Assembly: GCA_035293405.1 (NCBI GenBank)
Contig: DATDOE010000108.1
Coordinates: forward strand, 38,951 to 102,950
From: Gp6-AA40 sp035293405
GTDB taxonomy: Bacteria > Acidobacteriota > Vicinamibacteria > Vicinamibacterales > UBA2999
Length of the DNA stretch: 64,000 nt
Reading direction: 5' to 3'
A program made the position numbers and the translations under genes. Below the pieces are notes generated by a model, which worked only from the letters and a program-made list of their open reading frames with translations, was not told the origin of the DNA and made no database searches. Of this stretch, positions 17,165-24,893 are shown in pieces; within the stretch, counting starts at the first letter, position 1; the number at the start of each line of letters is the position of its first letter.

Positions 17165-18437
17165 GTTTCCGGGCCACGAACTCGCGAACCGCGTCGGCAC
17201 CACGCGCGTTGAGGACGTGATGCGGCTGCACCCAGCCTCGCCTGGCGGTCCCGATGCCAAACCGCATCTGCCGTGCGAGTGCCTCCGCACGGTGGCAGTC
17301 GCTGTCGATCGCAATCGTCACGCCCGCGGCCGCTGCGCGTCTGGCGAGGGCGCCGTCCATGTCGAGATGACCGGGCGCGCCGTCGACCTCCATGGCCGTG
17401 CCGGTCTCGACGGCCGCCTGGAACAGCCGATCGAAGTCCAGGTCGTAGCCGTCCGATAAGGCCGGCGACCGGTTGGCGGGATGGGTGATGACGTTCACCA
17501 GCGGATGTTCCATCGCGCGCAGATACCGCTCCGTCAGCCGCACGCCATCGTCGCCGCGGTCGTCGTGCAGCGACGCCAGGACGATGTCGAAGCCGTTCAG
17601 CTGCTCGTCGCTGAAGTCGAGCGATCCGTCGTGCATGATGTCCACTTCGACGCCATGCAGGATCTCGATGCCATGGATCCGCGAACGCAGCGTCTCGATC
17701 TCCTCGCGCTGAATGGGAATCTCCAGGGCGAGCAGTTTGCGTGACGCGAATGCGCCCTCAGAGTGATCCGTGATCGCCACATACTCGTACCCGAGCTGCT
17801 TGGCGGCCAGCACCATGTGCTGCATGCTGTCGCGTCCGTCGCTCCACGTGCTGTGCATGTGCAGATCGCCGCGGATATGCGAGGGAGACACGAGCTCAGG
17901 CAGCGCGCCGCGTTCCGCCGCGTCGATCTCGTCGCCGTTCTCGCGCAGCTCCGGTGAGATGTACGGCAGGTCGAGATACCGGTAGAGCTCGTCCTCGTCC
18001 GGTGCGGCGATGATCGCGCCGCCGTCGCGGCTCAGGAGGCCGTCGCGAAACGCGAGGCCGAGGGAGGTCGCACGCGCCTGGAGCCGCTCAGTATGCCGGC
18101 GCGAGCCCGTGTGCCACACCAGCGCCGCCCCGGCATCGTCAGGGCTGGTCACGTGAAGACGGACGCGCCCGCGCTCGGTGGCGGCCTCGACGCTGGTCGG
18201 GAGCCTGGCCAGCACCGCGGTGACGATCGGCAGACGCAGAAAGGCGTCGAGCAGCTCGAGATGTCTCGACGGGGCGGCCACGGCGAGGAGGGACACATCG
18301 CCGATGTCGGGTGCGTACCGCCGCAGGCTGCCGAGCGGCGTGAAGTCGTCCGCGGGGAGACCCGCGCGGCGCGCCTCGCGGATGACAGTCGAGGCGAGCA
18401 AATGGGCTCGACCCAGCGGAATTCGCGATCCCTTCAA
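17151..18437 (-). CDS. PolX-like protein with degenerate polymerase domain and PHP domain
   Basis: A 428-residue paralogue of the polX product that lacks the helix-hairpin-helix region. The remnant palm keeps GSLRR (36-40), but the catalytic GDIDIL is GDVSLL: Asp47 remains, the second Asp is Ser49, and the third Asp is replaced by Val92. The PHP domain from about 188 is well kept, with HMH (193-195), ITDHS, VDIMHD, THPANR and DSDCH. One His in the ASVHSH motif of PolX is missing here (ASLHDD). It is therefore expected to be a phosphodiesterase or nuclease, not a polymerase. Start TTG 18437 lies in an 11-bp inverted repeat shared with the divergent gene. Confidence 0.85.
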   Translation of the reverse strand: MKGSRIPLGRAHLLASTVIREARRAGLPADDFTPLGSLRRYAPDIGDVSLLAVAAPSRHLELLDAFLRLPIVTAVLARLPTSVEAATERGRVRLHVTSPDDAGAALVWHTGSRRHTERLQARATSLGLAFRDGLLSRDGGAIIAAPDEDELYRYLDLPYISPELRENGDEIDAAERGALPELVSPSHIRGDLHMHSTWSDGRDSMQHMVLAAKQLGYEYVAITDHSEGAFASRKLLALEIPIQREEIETLRSRIHGIEILHGVEVDIMHDGSLDFSDEQLNGFDIVLASLHDDRGDDGVRLTERYLRAMEHPLVNVITHPANRSPALSDGYDLDFDRLFQAAVETGTAMEVDGAPGHLDMDGALARRAAAAGVTIAIDSDCHRAEALARQMRFGIGTARRGWVQPHHVLNARGADAVREFVARKRAGH

Positions 18438-18462
18438 GCCTCAATTGTGCATTGAAGGGATC
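18427..18462. repeat. 11-bp inverted repeat between divergent genes
   Basis: GATCCCTTCAA at 18427-18437 and TTGAAGGGATC at 18452-18462 form a perfect inverted repeat with a 14-nt spacer containing CAATTG. The minus copy holds the TTG start of the PHP gene, and the plus copy gives a possible TTG start for the divergent gene. It could be an operator or a duplicated start region. Confidence 0.7.
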
Positions 18463-18496
18463 CCGTGACGCTACTCTCCGGTTACGATCATCGGCT

Positions 18497-18901
18497 GTGG
18501 AGATCGAGATTCGCGATCGCGCGTCCCAGGCGGTTCCGCCAGGAGGGCTGGAAGGGTCCTCGCTGCGGACGACGGACCGCCGGATGAACCAAGTGGCGTG
18601 CATTACGGTCAGTCGGCAGTCTCCGGACGATGCCGGTGTACGCGAGATCTACGTGTCCGTTGATGGCGAGCAGATTGCGATCTTGAAGCATGGGCAAGCG
18701 ATTACGCACGAACTGCCCGCCGGTCCGCACCGCCTGCGTGCGCACAACACACTGTTCTGGAAGACGCACGACGTGGTGCTGCAACCTGGCGAGCATGCCC
18801 GCTTCACAGCGGTGAATCGTGCGGGGTGGGGATCGTTCGGGTTCCTGATGATCCTCGGCGCCTCTCCGCTGTACCTGACGTTCGAGCGAGAAGTGTCGTG
18901 A
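18497..18901 (+). CDS. Small hypothetical protein with PEGA-like fold and C-terminal membrane helix
   Basis: About 134 residues from GTG 18497; a TACGAT -10-like box lies 8 nt upstream. An open frame also extends back to TTG 18452. Residues about 50-110 look like a beta-sandwich of PEGA type (YVSVDGEQ, then KHGQAITHELPAGPHRLRAH). The last 25 residues contain one hydrophobic helix (FGFLMILGASPLYL). No enzyme motif is visible and the function is unknown. It is divergent from the PHP gene and lies before tRNA-Ala. Confidence 0.6.
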   Translation: MEIEIRDRASQAVPPGGLEGSSLRTTDRRMNQVACITVSRQSPDDAGVREIYVSVDGEQIAILKHGQAITHELPAGPHRLRAHNTLFWKTHDVVLQPGEHARFTAVNRAGWGSFGFLMILGASPLYLTFEREVS

Positions 18902-18949
18902 TCGCGAGGTCCCTGTGTTGCCGCGGTCGCCTCGAGCTGCGTCGAGCAA

Positions 18950-18978
18950 TTGCAGGGGCGAAATCCTGATGCTAGACT
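18950..18978 (+). promoter_or_regulatory. Sigma-70-type promoter for tRNA-Ala
   Basis: TTGCAG at 18950-18955, a 17-nt spacer, and TAGACT at 18973-18978. The tRNA begins 52 nt after the -10 box. The same transcript may continue into pfkA. Confidence 0.65.
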
Positions 18979-19030
18979 GACGGTTGGTGCTGGTCGTGGT
19001 CCGACGCGACTGTACACCGGGCCATGATGT

Positions 19031-19106
<76 letters not shown>

Positions 19107-19188
19107 ATCCTCGGCCCGGTCGCCCCACCGTTTTTGTCGCGATCGTCGCTGTACGTTTTGAAACACCCCCCGCCCGCTGACCTTCAGC

Positions 19189-19194
19189 TATACT
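19189..19194 (+). promoter_or_regulatory. Possible -10 box (TATACT) upstream of pfkA
   Basis: TATACT lies 45 nt before the pfkA ATG. No matching -35 at 16-18 nt is seen, so the call is weak. Confidence 0.35.
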
Positions 19195-19239
19195 CGGTTT
19201 ACCCGCGCGGCGGATTGCGCTGCCAGCTCTCCCACATTC

Positions 19240-20322
19240 ATGCCCAGGATGAAGAAAATCGGCGTGCTGACCGGCGGCGGCGACGCTCCGGGATTGAACG
19301 CCGTCATCCGTGCCGTCGTCAAGACCGCGTATAACGCCGGCGTCGAGGTTATCGGGCTCGAGGACAGCTTCGACGGTCTGATCTATCCAGAGAAGTCCCG
19401 GCCGCTGGGTCCCCGCGACGTCACCGGCATCCTGCGCCTCGGCGGCACGATGCTCGGCACCGTCAACACCGGGAACCCATTTCTCCTGCCGATCGTCACG
19501 CCGCAGGGCACCTTCAACTACTCGGACCGCTGCATCGAGATGTTCGGCAAGATGGAGCTCGATGGGCTGGTGTGCATTGGCGGCGACGGCACGCTGGCGA
19601 TCTCCTACGAGTTCTACAAGAAGGGCATCCCGCTCGTCTGCGTGCCGAAAACCATCGACAACGACATCGTCGGCACGACCAGCTGCTTCGGCTTCGATAC
19701 CGCCGTCAGCTTTGCCACCGACGCCATCGACCGGCTCCACTCGACCGCCGAGGCGCATCGCCGAATCATGGTCGTCGAGGTGATGGGCCGCTATGCGGGC
19801 TGGATTGCGCTACAGAGCGGCGTGGCCGGCGGTGCTGACGTCATCCTCATTCCCGAGATCACGTATGACCTGGAGAAGGTCGGGCAGTGCGTTCGGGATC
19901 GCGACAAGTGGGGCGCGCGGTTCAGCATCGTCGTGGTGGCGGAAGGCGCGCGGCCGAAAGACGGCGCGTTCACGCTCATCGAAGCGGCCCACGGCGGCCA
20001 CGCCGAGAGACTCGGGGGAATCGGTGTTCGTGTGGCCGCGCAGCTCGAGGAGTTGACGGGGAAGGAAACGCGCTACGTCGTGCTCGGGCATCTGCAGCGC
20101 GGGGGATCCCCGACGGCGTTCGACCGGACGTTGGCGACGCGCTTTGGCGGCAAGGCCGTGGAGTTGTTGCTGAAGGGACAGTTCGGAAAGATGGTGGCCA
20201 ACCACCCGCCGGACCTGGTGCCGATTCCGCTGGGCGAGGTCGTCGGAAAAACGAAGACCGTGCCGCTCGACTACGATCTGCTGCTGACCGCCCGCGCCCT
20301 CGGCGTCTCCTTTGGGGATTAG
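19240..20322 (+). CDS. pfkA: 6-phosphofructokinase
   Basis: A 360-residue PFK-A family enzyme phosphorylating fructose-6-phosphate in glycolysis. Motifs are TGGGDAPGLN at the N-terminus, CIGGDGTLAIS for the phosphoryl donor, PKTIDNDI with the catalytic Asp, and EVMGRYAGW. The donor site has Gly at the position of E. coli Gly104 (typical of ATP enzymes) but Lys at the position of Gly124 (typical of PPi enzymes), a combination seen in actinobacterial and mixed-type PFKs. The phosphoryl donor is therefore uncertain. ATG 19240 and ATG 19249 are both possible starts. Confidence 0.95.
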   Translation: MPRMKKIGVLTGGGDAPGLNAVIRAVVKTAYNAGVEVIGLEDSFDGLIYPEKSRPLGPRDVTGILRLGGTMLGTVNTGNPFLLPIVTPQGTFNYSDRCIEMFGKMELDGLVCIGGDGTLAISYEFYKKGIPLVCVPKTIDNDIVGTTSCFGFDTAVSFATDAIDRLHSTAEAHRRIMVVEVMGRYAGWIALQSGVAGGADVILIPEITYDLEKVGQCVRDRDKWGARFSIVVVAEGARPKDGAFTLIEAAHGGHAERLGGIGVRVAAQLEELTGKETRYVVLGHLQRGGSPTAFDRTLATRFGGKAVELLLKGQFGKMVANHPPDLVPIPLGEVVGKTKTVPLDYDLLLTARALGVSFGD

Positions 20323-20479
20323 TGATTCGTTGATTATTGATTGACGATTCGTTGGTGATTGCTGATTGCTGATTGTTGATTGGCGATGGATTGGCGAATC
20401 AGCAGGACCAGTCGTCGACAAATCGCGAATCAACAATCCCCAATCATCAACGAATCGATATTCGCCCATTCACAAGTCA
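20323..20479. repeat. pfkA-frr convergent spacer made of inverted heptamer arrays
   Basis: Directly after the pfkA stop, heptamers such as TGATTCG, TTGATTA, ATTGCTG (twice) and ATTGTTG run to about 20400. After a short centre, complementary words (AATCAAC, AATCATC, AACGAAT) run toward the frr stop. The two halves can fold as a long imperfect hairpin. No gene is seen. Confidence 0.8.
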
Positions 20480-21046
20480 TCAACCCAGTAGCTCCTGATC
20501 CTTCTTCTTCTGCAGCTCGTCGATCATCTTGACGTGCTCGTCGGTCATCTTCTGCACCTGATCCAGGCCCTTCCGCTCGTCGTCCTCGGAGATCTTGTGC
20601 TCCTTGAGCAGTTTCTTCAGCCGCTCGTTCGCATCGCGACGAACCTGACGGACCACGTTCCGTCCCTCTTCGGCCTGCTTGTGGACGTGCCGTGACAGCT
20701 CTTTCCGGCGATCCTCGGTCAGCGACGGGATAGGAATGCGGACGACCTTTCCGTCGTTGGCGGGGTTGAGGCCGAGATCCGAGGTCCGGATCGCCTTCTC
20801 GAGCGCCGCCATCACCGACGGATCGAATGGTTGCGCGACGATGAGCGCCGGCTCGGGTATCGACAGCGTGGCGACCTGATTGATCGGCATCTTCGAGCCG
20901 TAGGCCTCCACCTGGATGCCATCGAGCAGGCCGACGGTGGCGCGCCCGGTACGGACGTGAGCCATGTCACGGCGGACTCGCTCGATGCCCGCGTCCATCC
21001 GAGTCTTGCATTCTCCGAACATACCTTTCAGATCGCTGAAATCCAT
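20480..21046 (-). CDS. frr: Ribosome recycling factor
   Basis: A 188-residue protein matching RRF end to end: the helical domain with RTGRATVGLLDGIQVEAYG, then the beta domain with PINQVATLSIPEP and NDGKVVRIPIPSLTEDRRKEL, and the long C-terminal helix. RRF splits post-termination ribosomes with EF-G. An AGGTG site lies 6 nt before the ATG. It is the last gene of rplM-rpsI-rpsB-tsf-pyrH-frr; the 143-nt gap to pyrH is a heptamer array. Confidence 0.97.
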   Translation of the reverse strand: MDFSDLKGMFGECKTRMDAGIERVRRDMAHVRTGRATVGLLDGIQVEAYGSKMPINQVATLSIPEPALIVAQPFDPSVMAALEKAIRTSDLGLNPANDGKVVRIPIPSLTEDRRKELSRHVHKQAEEGRNVVRQVRRDANERLKKLLKEHKISEDDERKGLDQVQKMTDEHVKMIDELQKKKDQELLG

Positions 21047-21053
21047 ATGTCAC

Positions 21054-21189
21054 CTAGCTCGTAGCCTGTAGCCGGTAGTTTGTAGCAGGAGTCGGTCGCC
21101 GGTAGCCAGGATGTCGTTCATAGCTCGGGTGCGTTGCCAGCTACCAGCTACCAGCTACCAGCTACCAGCTACCAGTTACCAGCTACCGG
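21054..21189. repeat. pyrH-frr spacer with inverted heptamer arrays
   Basis: Eight heptamers of the GTAGCCN type fill 21054-21109. Seven heptamers of the AGCTACC type fill 21139-21187, next to the pyrH stop. The words are mutual complements, so the spacer can fold on itself in a pyrH-frr transcript. It may limit frr expression relative to pyrH. Confidence 0.85.
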
Positions 21190-21930
21190 CTAGACAGAGA
21201 CCGTGGTGCCGATCGGATCGCCCATCACGACCCGCCGGATGTTCCCAGGTTGTCGCAAGTCGAACACCACGATGGGCAGTTTGTTGTCCATGCACAGGGA
21301 GATGGCCGTGGCGTCCATGACCTTCAGCTGACGCTCGAGCACTTGCAGGTAGGAGATGGACGTGTACTTCGTCGCCTGCGCATCCAGCATCGGGTCGGCG
21401 GTGTAGATGCCGTCCACTTTGGTGCCTTTCAGGATGACATCCGCCTTGATTTCCATGGCCCGCAGGGCAGCGGCGGTGTCGGTCGTGAAGTACGGATTGC
21501 CCGTGCCGGCCGCGAAGATGACCACGCGCCCTTTTTCGAGGTGCCTGATGGCCCGGCGGCGGATGAACGGCTCGGCCACGGCGCGCATCTCGATGGCCGT
21601 GACCACGCGCGTCACCACGCCTTGCTGTTCGAGCGCGTCCTGCAGCGCCAGGGCATTGATCACGGTCGCGAGCATGCCCATGTAGTCGGCGGTCGCGCGA
21701 TCCATGCCGCGGGTGCTGGCCGCCAGCCCGCGAAAGATGTTGCCGCCGCCGATGACGATCGCGGTCTCGACACCCAGCCCCTGAATCTCCCTGACGTCGC
21801 GCGCGATGCGCGTCGCAACGATGGGGTCGACCCCGAATTGCTGGTCGCCCATGAGGGCTTCGCCCGAGAGCTTGAGCAGCGCGCGCTTGTAGACGGGAGT
21901 GGCGGAGGCTGTCGCGGTATCTGAAGACAT
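21190..21930 (-). CDS. pyrH: Uridylate kinase
   Basis: A 246-residue UMP kinase of the amino-acid-kinase fold. YKRALLKLSGEAL at the N-terminus holds the ATP-binding Lys, GGGNIFRG the phosphate loop, and a segment around TGNPYFTTDTAA the UMP and ATP contacts. It makes UDP for pyrimidine nucleotides. A TATAAT box ends 9 nt upstream of the ATG with no Shine-Dalgarno between, so pyrH (and perhaps frr) may have a separate near-leaderless transcript apart from the ribosomal-protein promoter. Confidence 0.97.
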   Translation of the reverse strand: MSSDTATASATPVYKRALLKLSGEALMGDQQFGVDPIVATRIARDVREIQGLGVETAIVIGGGNIFRGLAASTRGMDRATADYMGMLATVINALALQDALEQQGVVTRVVTAIEMRAVAEPFIRRRAIRHLEKGRVVIFAAGTGNPYFTTDTAAALRAMEIKADVILKGTKVDGIYTADPMLDAQATKYTSISYLQVLERQLKVMDATAISLCMDNKLPIVVFDLRQPGNIRRVVMGDPIGTTVSV

Positions 21931-21939
21931 CGAACGAGG

Positions 21940-21945
21940 ATTATA
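21940..21945 (-). promoter_or_regulatory. -10 box (TATAAT) for pyrH
   Basis: Consensus TATAAT on the minus strand, 9 nt before the pyrH ATG, in the short gap after tsf. The predicted 5' leader is only about 2-3 nt. Confidence 0.55.
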
Positions 21946-21968
21946 TCGGAACCACCACAGCCCCCCGC

Positions 21969-22574
21969 CTATTCAACGCCCTCGCCGACGCGGAAGCGCA
22001 CGAACCGGCTGACCTGGATGTTTTCACCGGTCTTGGCGCTGGCTTGTGCGACCAGCTGGCCGATGGTGACCTTGTCGTCGCGGACGAATGGCTGATCGAC
22101 CAGCACGAACTGGGAGTAGAAGCTGCCCAGTTTGCCCTCGATGATCTTGTCGATGACGTGGGCCGGCTTGTTCTCCTTCTCCATCTGGCCGCGATAGATC
22201 GCCTTCTCCTTCTCGACCTCCTCGGCGGGGACGTCCTCGCGACGGACCCAGCGGGGCGCGGCCGCGGCGATGTGCATGCCGACCTCTTTGACGAGATTGT
22301 TGAAGTCGTCAGTGCGCGCCACGAAGTCGGATTCGCAGTTGACCTCCACGAGGACGCCGATCTTGCCGCCCATGTGAATGTAGCTGCCGATCACGCCCTG
22401 CGCCGTCGTCCGGCCCGCCCGCTTTGCCGCCTGCGCGAGCCCGCGCTTGCGGAGGAGGGTGATCGCCTCCTCCATGTTGCCGTTCGCTTCGGTCAGCGCC
22501 GCCTTGCACTCCATCATGCCCGCGCCAGTCTTGTCGCGAAGCTGCTTGACCATCGCCGCCGTAATCTCTGCCAT
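21969..22574 (-). CDS. tsf: Elongation factor Ts
   Basis: A 201-residue short-type EF-Ts. It has the N-terminal UBA-like region (VKQLRDKTGAGMMECKAAL), the core motif VNCESDFVARTDDF, and a single shortened core domain ending IQVSRFVRFRVGEG. EF-Ts exchanges GDP for GTP on EF-Tu. The start is ATG 22574 (MAEIT). Upstream, two hairpins separate it from rpsB. Confidence 0.96.
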   Translation of the reverse strand: MAEITAAMVKQLRDKTGAGMMECKAALTEANGNMEEAITLLRKRGLAQAAKRAGRTTAQGVIGSYIHMGGKIGVLVEVNCESDFVARTDDFNNLVKEVGMHIAAAAPRWVRREDVPAEEVEKEKAIYRGQMEKENKPAHVIDKIIEGKLGSFYSQFVLVDQPFVRDDKVTIGQLVAQASAKTGENIQVSRFVRFRVGEGVE

Positions 22575-22627
22575 CACCGTTTCTCCGTTCGCGGGCCGGC
22601 TCACACCGGCCCCTGCATTCTGTAATC

Positions 22628-22684
22628 GTACGGGCCGCCTTCAGGCGGCCCGTACAAAGAAAGCGCCGGCCCATGAGCCGGCGC
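22628..22684 (-). terminator. Tandem hairpins between rpsB and tsf
   Basis: Two perfect stems: 22663-22670 with 22677-22684 (8 bp, 6-nt loop) and 22628-22639 with 22644-22655 (12 bp, 4-nt loop). Read on the minus strand the first is followed by TTTCTTT, a plausible intrinsic terminator after rpsB. The second resembles the REP-like tetraloop palindromes seen elsewhere in the window. They may attenuate tsf transcription. Confidence 0.65.
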
Positions 22685-22707
22685 CTGAACTCAACGAGCC
22701 GGGGTGG

Positions 22708-23520
22708 TTAGGCTCCGGCGGGGGTGGGCGTCGGCTCCCGGCGTTGCGGGCGCACGGCTCGCGTGAGCCTGGCGGCGGCGTCGGCGGCCGCGGTTTCTTC
22801 GGCTCGCGCGGCGTCCTCTTCGGCCATGCGCGACTCGCGCATGCCGCGGCCGGCCGTCACGGCATCGGCGATCTTCGAGGCAAACAGCCGAATCGCGCGC
22901 AGCGCGTCGTCGTTGCCGGGCACCACGTAGTCGACCTCATCGGGATCGCAGTTGGTATCGACGACGCCGATCACCGGAATCTTCAGCTTGCGCGCTTCGT
23001 CGACCGCGATCTTTTCCTTGCGCGTATCGACGACGAACACCGCGTCGGGCAGCCGCGACATCTGCCGGATGCCTTCGAGGTTCTTGAGAAGCTTGCGCTT
23101 CTCCTTCTCGTTGCGCGCCTGCTCCTTCTTGGTGAGCGTGTCGTAGCGGCCATCGGTCACCATGGCCTCGAGGTCACGGAGACGTCCGAGACTGCGCTGG
23201 ATCGTGGTGAAATTGGTGAGCAGCCCGCCAAGCCATCGCTGGTTGATGAAGTACATCCCACAGCGCTGTGCTTCCTCGGAGATGACGTCCTGCGCCTGCC
23301 GCTTGGTGCCGACAAAGAGGAGCGTCCGGCCATCGGCCGCGAGGTTGGTGACGAACTCTTCAGCCTCACGGAACTTCTTCACCGTCTTGTTCAGATTGAT
23401 GATGTAGATGCCGTTCCGCTCTCCGAAGATGTACTCCTTCATCTTCGGGTTCCACCGCTTCGTCTGGTGGCCGAAGTGCACGCCGGCCTCCAGTAGATCC
23501 TTCATCGCAATCCCGGGCAA
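22708..23520 (-). CDS. rpsB: 30S ribosomal protein S2
   Basis: A 270-residue S2 with MKDLLEAGVHFGHQTKRWNPKM at the N-terminus, TKRQAQDVI, NQRWLGGLLTNF and PVIGVVDTNCDPD. The start is taken as TTG at 23520 because GGAGG lies 6 nt before it; the ATG at 23505 would be 21 nt away, and homologues carry the extra five residues. The C-terminal 40 residues are an Ala/Arg-rich extension. S2 joins the small subunit late and interacts with S1. Confidence 0.96.
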   Translation of the reverse strand: MPGIAMKDLLEAGVHFGHQTKRWNPKMKEYIFGERNGIYIINLNKTVKKFREAEEFVTNLAADGRTLLFVGTKRQAQDVISEEAQRCGMYFINQRWLGGLLTNFTTIQRSLGRLRDLEAMVTDGRYDTLTKKEQARNEKEKRKLLKNLEGIRQMSRLPDAVFVVDTRKEKIAVDEARKLKIPVIGVVDTNCDPDEVDYVVPGNDDALRAIRLFASKIADAVTAGRGMRESRMAEEDAARAEETAAADAAARLTRAVRPQRREPTPTPAGA

Positions 23521-23573
23521 CAGATGCCTCCAGTAGCGCGCCGGCTGTCGCCGACACGACCGATACCGACCGA

Positions 23574-23966
23574 TTAACGCTTGCTGAACTGGAACCGCTT
23601 GCGGGCGCCAGCCATGCCGTACTTCTTCCGCTCCTTGACGCGTGAATCCGACGTCAGGAGCCCGTCTTTCTTGAGCTGCTTGCGCAACTCGGCGTTGAAC
23701 GCCACCAGGGCGCGTGAGATGCCGAGGCGCATCGCGCCGGCCTGACCGTTCACGCCGCCGCCGCCGACCGTCGCCAGGATGTCGAACTTCTCACCCGTCT
23801 CTGTCAGCAGCAGCGGACGGCGCACCTGCACGCGCAGCGCATCGGTCGGGAAGTACTTCTCGAATTCCCGGTGGTTGACGGTGATGGCTCCTGTGCCGGG
23901 GCGGAGGAACACGCGCGCGGTCGATGTCTTGCGGCGTCCAGTTGCGTAGTATTCGATGCTGGCCAA
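23574..23966 (-). CDS. rpsI: 30S ribosomal protein S9
   Basis: A 130-residue S9, complete to the conserved C-terminal KRFQFSKR tail that reaches the decoding centre. YYATGRRKTSTARVFLRPG and GGGVNGQAGAMRLGISRAL are family signatures. It starts with TTG at 23966, only 1 nt after the rplM stop, so translation is coupled to rplM as in most bacteria. Confidence 0.97.
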   Translation of the reverse strand: MASIEYYATGRRKTSTARVFLRPGTGAITVNHREFEKYFPTDALRVQVRRPLLLTETGEKFDILATVGGGGVNGQAGAMRLGISRALVAFNAELRKQLKKDGLLTSDSRVKERKKYGMAGARKRFQFSKR

Positions 23967-23967
23967 G

Positions 23968-24399
23968 CTAGGCGACCTCGGTTTTCTTCGGTTGCTGTGC
24001 GGAGTGCGGGTGATCGGCGCCGGCGTAGACCTTCAGCTTCCGGTACATCGCATCGCCCATCTTCGTCTTCGGCAACATGCCGCGGACCGCCTCTTCCACG
24101 AGACGAACCGGCTGGCGTTTCCGCACATCGACGGCGCGCTCTTCGCGCAGGCCGCCTTCATAACCGCTGTGACGACGATAGATCTTCTGATCCTCTTTGC
24201 GTCCGGTCAGCTTGACCGCGCCCGCATTGATGATGACCACATGATCCCCGGTGTCGATGAACGGGGTGTACACGGGCTTGTGCTTGCCCTGAAGCAGCCG
24301 GGCCGTCAGTGTCGCCACTCGACCCAGCACCTTGTCGTTCGCGTCGATGACATGCCACCGGCTGTCCGAGCGCTTCGCGCTTGCCACAAACGTACGCAT
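23968..24399 (-). CDS. rplM: 50S ribosomal protein L13
   Basis: A 143-residue L13 with RWHVIDANDKVLGRVAT, GDHVVIINAGAVKLTGRK and a GMLPKTKMGDAMYRKLKVY segment. The ATG at 24399 (MRTFVAS) matches the family start; an upstream open frame has no family similarity and lies in the leader. It is the first gene of the six-gene translation operon and follows a promoter about 120 nt upstream with a structured leader. Confidence 0.97.
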   Translation of the reverse strand: MRTFVASAKRSDSRWHVIDANDKVLGRVATLTARLLQGKHKPVYTPFIDTGDHVVIINAGAVKLTGRKEDQKIYRRHSGYEGGLREERAVDVRKRQPVRLVEEAVRGMLPKTKMGDAMYRKLKVYAGADHPHSAQQPKKTEVA

Positions 24400-24423
24400 G
24401 AATAAGGGAATCCTTCGCTCGCA

Positions 24424-24444
24424 CCCCACCCCTCGGAGGTGGGG
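24424..24444 (-). promoter_or_regulatory. Hairpin in the rplM leader
   Basis: CCCCACC at 24424-24430 pairs with GGTGGGG at 24438-24444 around a 7-nt loop, 25 nt upstream of the rplM start. Leaders of rplM operons in other bacteria bind L13 for feedback control; whether this one does is not shown. Confidence 0.45.
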
Positions 24445-24515
24445 ATCCGGGTTGGCTCGTCCCGCCGGCACCATGCCCGACCCTGGACGAACGTGACCTA
24501 CGACCGCAAACCCCA

Positions 24516-24544
24516 ATGATACGGACAGTTGTCGGCACTGTCAA
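24516..24544 (-). promoter_or_regulatory. Sigma-70 promoter for the rplM operon
   Basis: On the minus strand TTGACA (24544-24539), a 17-nt spacer and TATCAT (24521-24516) form a near-consensus promoter. Transcription would start near 24509, giving a leader of about 110 nt before rplM. Confidence 0.85.
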
Positions 24545-24893
24545 GCCACCGCTGAGGCGGTCAAACCAGACGTCGCGCCGCAAATCGCCCCAGCCGCTCG
24601 GCTTGTATCGGCGGAACGAAAAGTGCCGATAACAAACTTGTCAGAGGTACTCCGGCTATCCGTAGGTGACACAACCGTCAGTCGCTCACGGTTCTGTCCG
24701 CACCAGCAAGCCGGTGTCGACGCAGGTGGCCGTGGTTGCTGGCGAAATTCAGCGCGGAACGGCCGCGCAGGTGATGGCACAGCGGTTGCCGAATGAGATG
24801 GGTTCTCTCATATGTCCGGACTTCGGTCTCCGGACGGTGGGTGAAAGCCGCGGATGAGAACAGTAGACCGAAGACAGAAGACCGAACACCAGT
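24545..24893. other. Non-coding region between rplM promoter and pilM
   Basis: No convincing gene. It contains a 7-bp stem (TATCGGC with GCCGATA near 24607-24632), a second 7-bp stem (GTCCGGA with TCCGGAC, near 24820), and directly before pilM four heptamers of the NNNAGAC type (24862-24889) whose words are complementary to CTTCGGTCT upstream. No clear Shine-Dalgarno precedes pilM. Confidence 0.5.

Noticed and set aside
12738..18437. Type II secretion locus
   Set aside because: Only a secretin is present; no GspE, F, G or L homologues are adjacent.
24666..24857. Open frame of 63 codons upstream of pilM
   Set aside because: No ribosome site, no recognisable fold, and it crosses hairpins; typical of high-GC chance frames.
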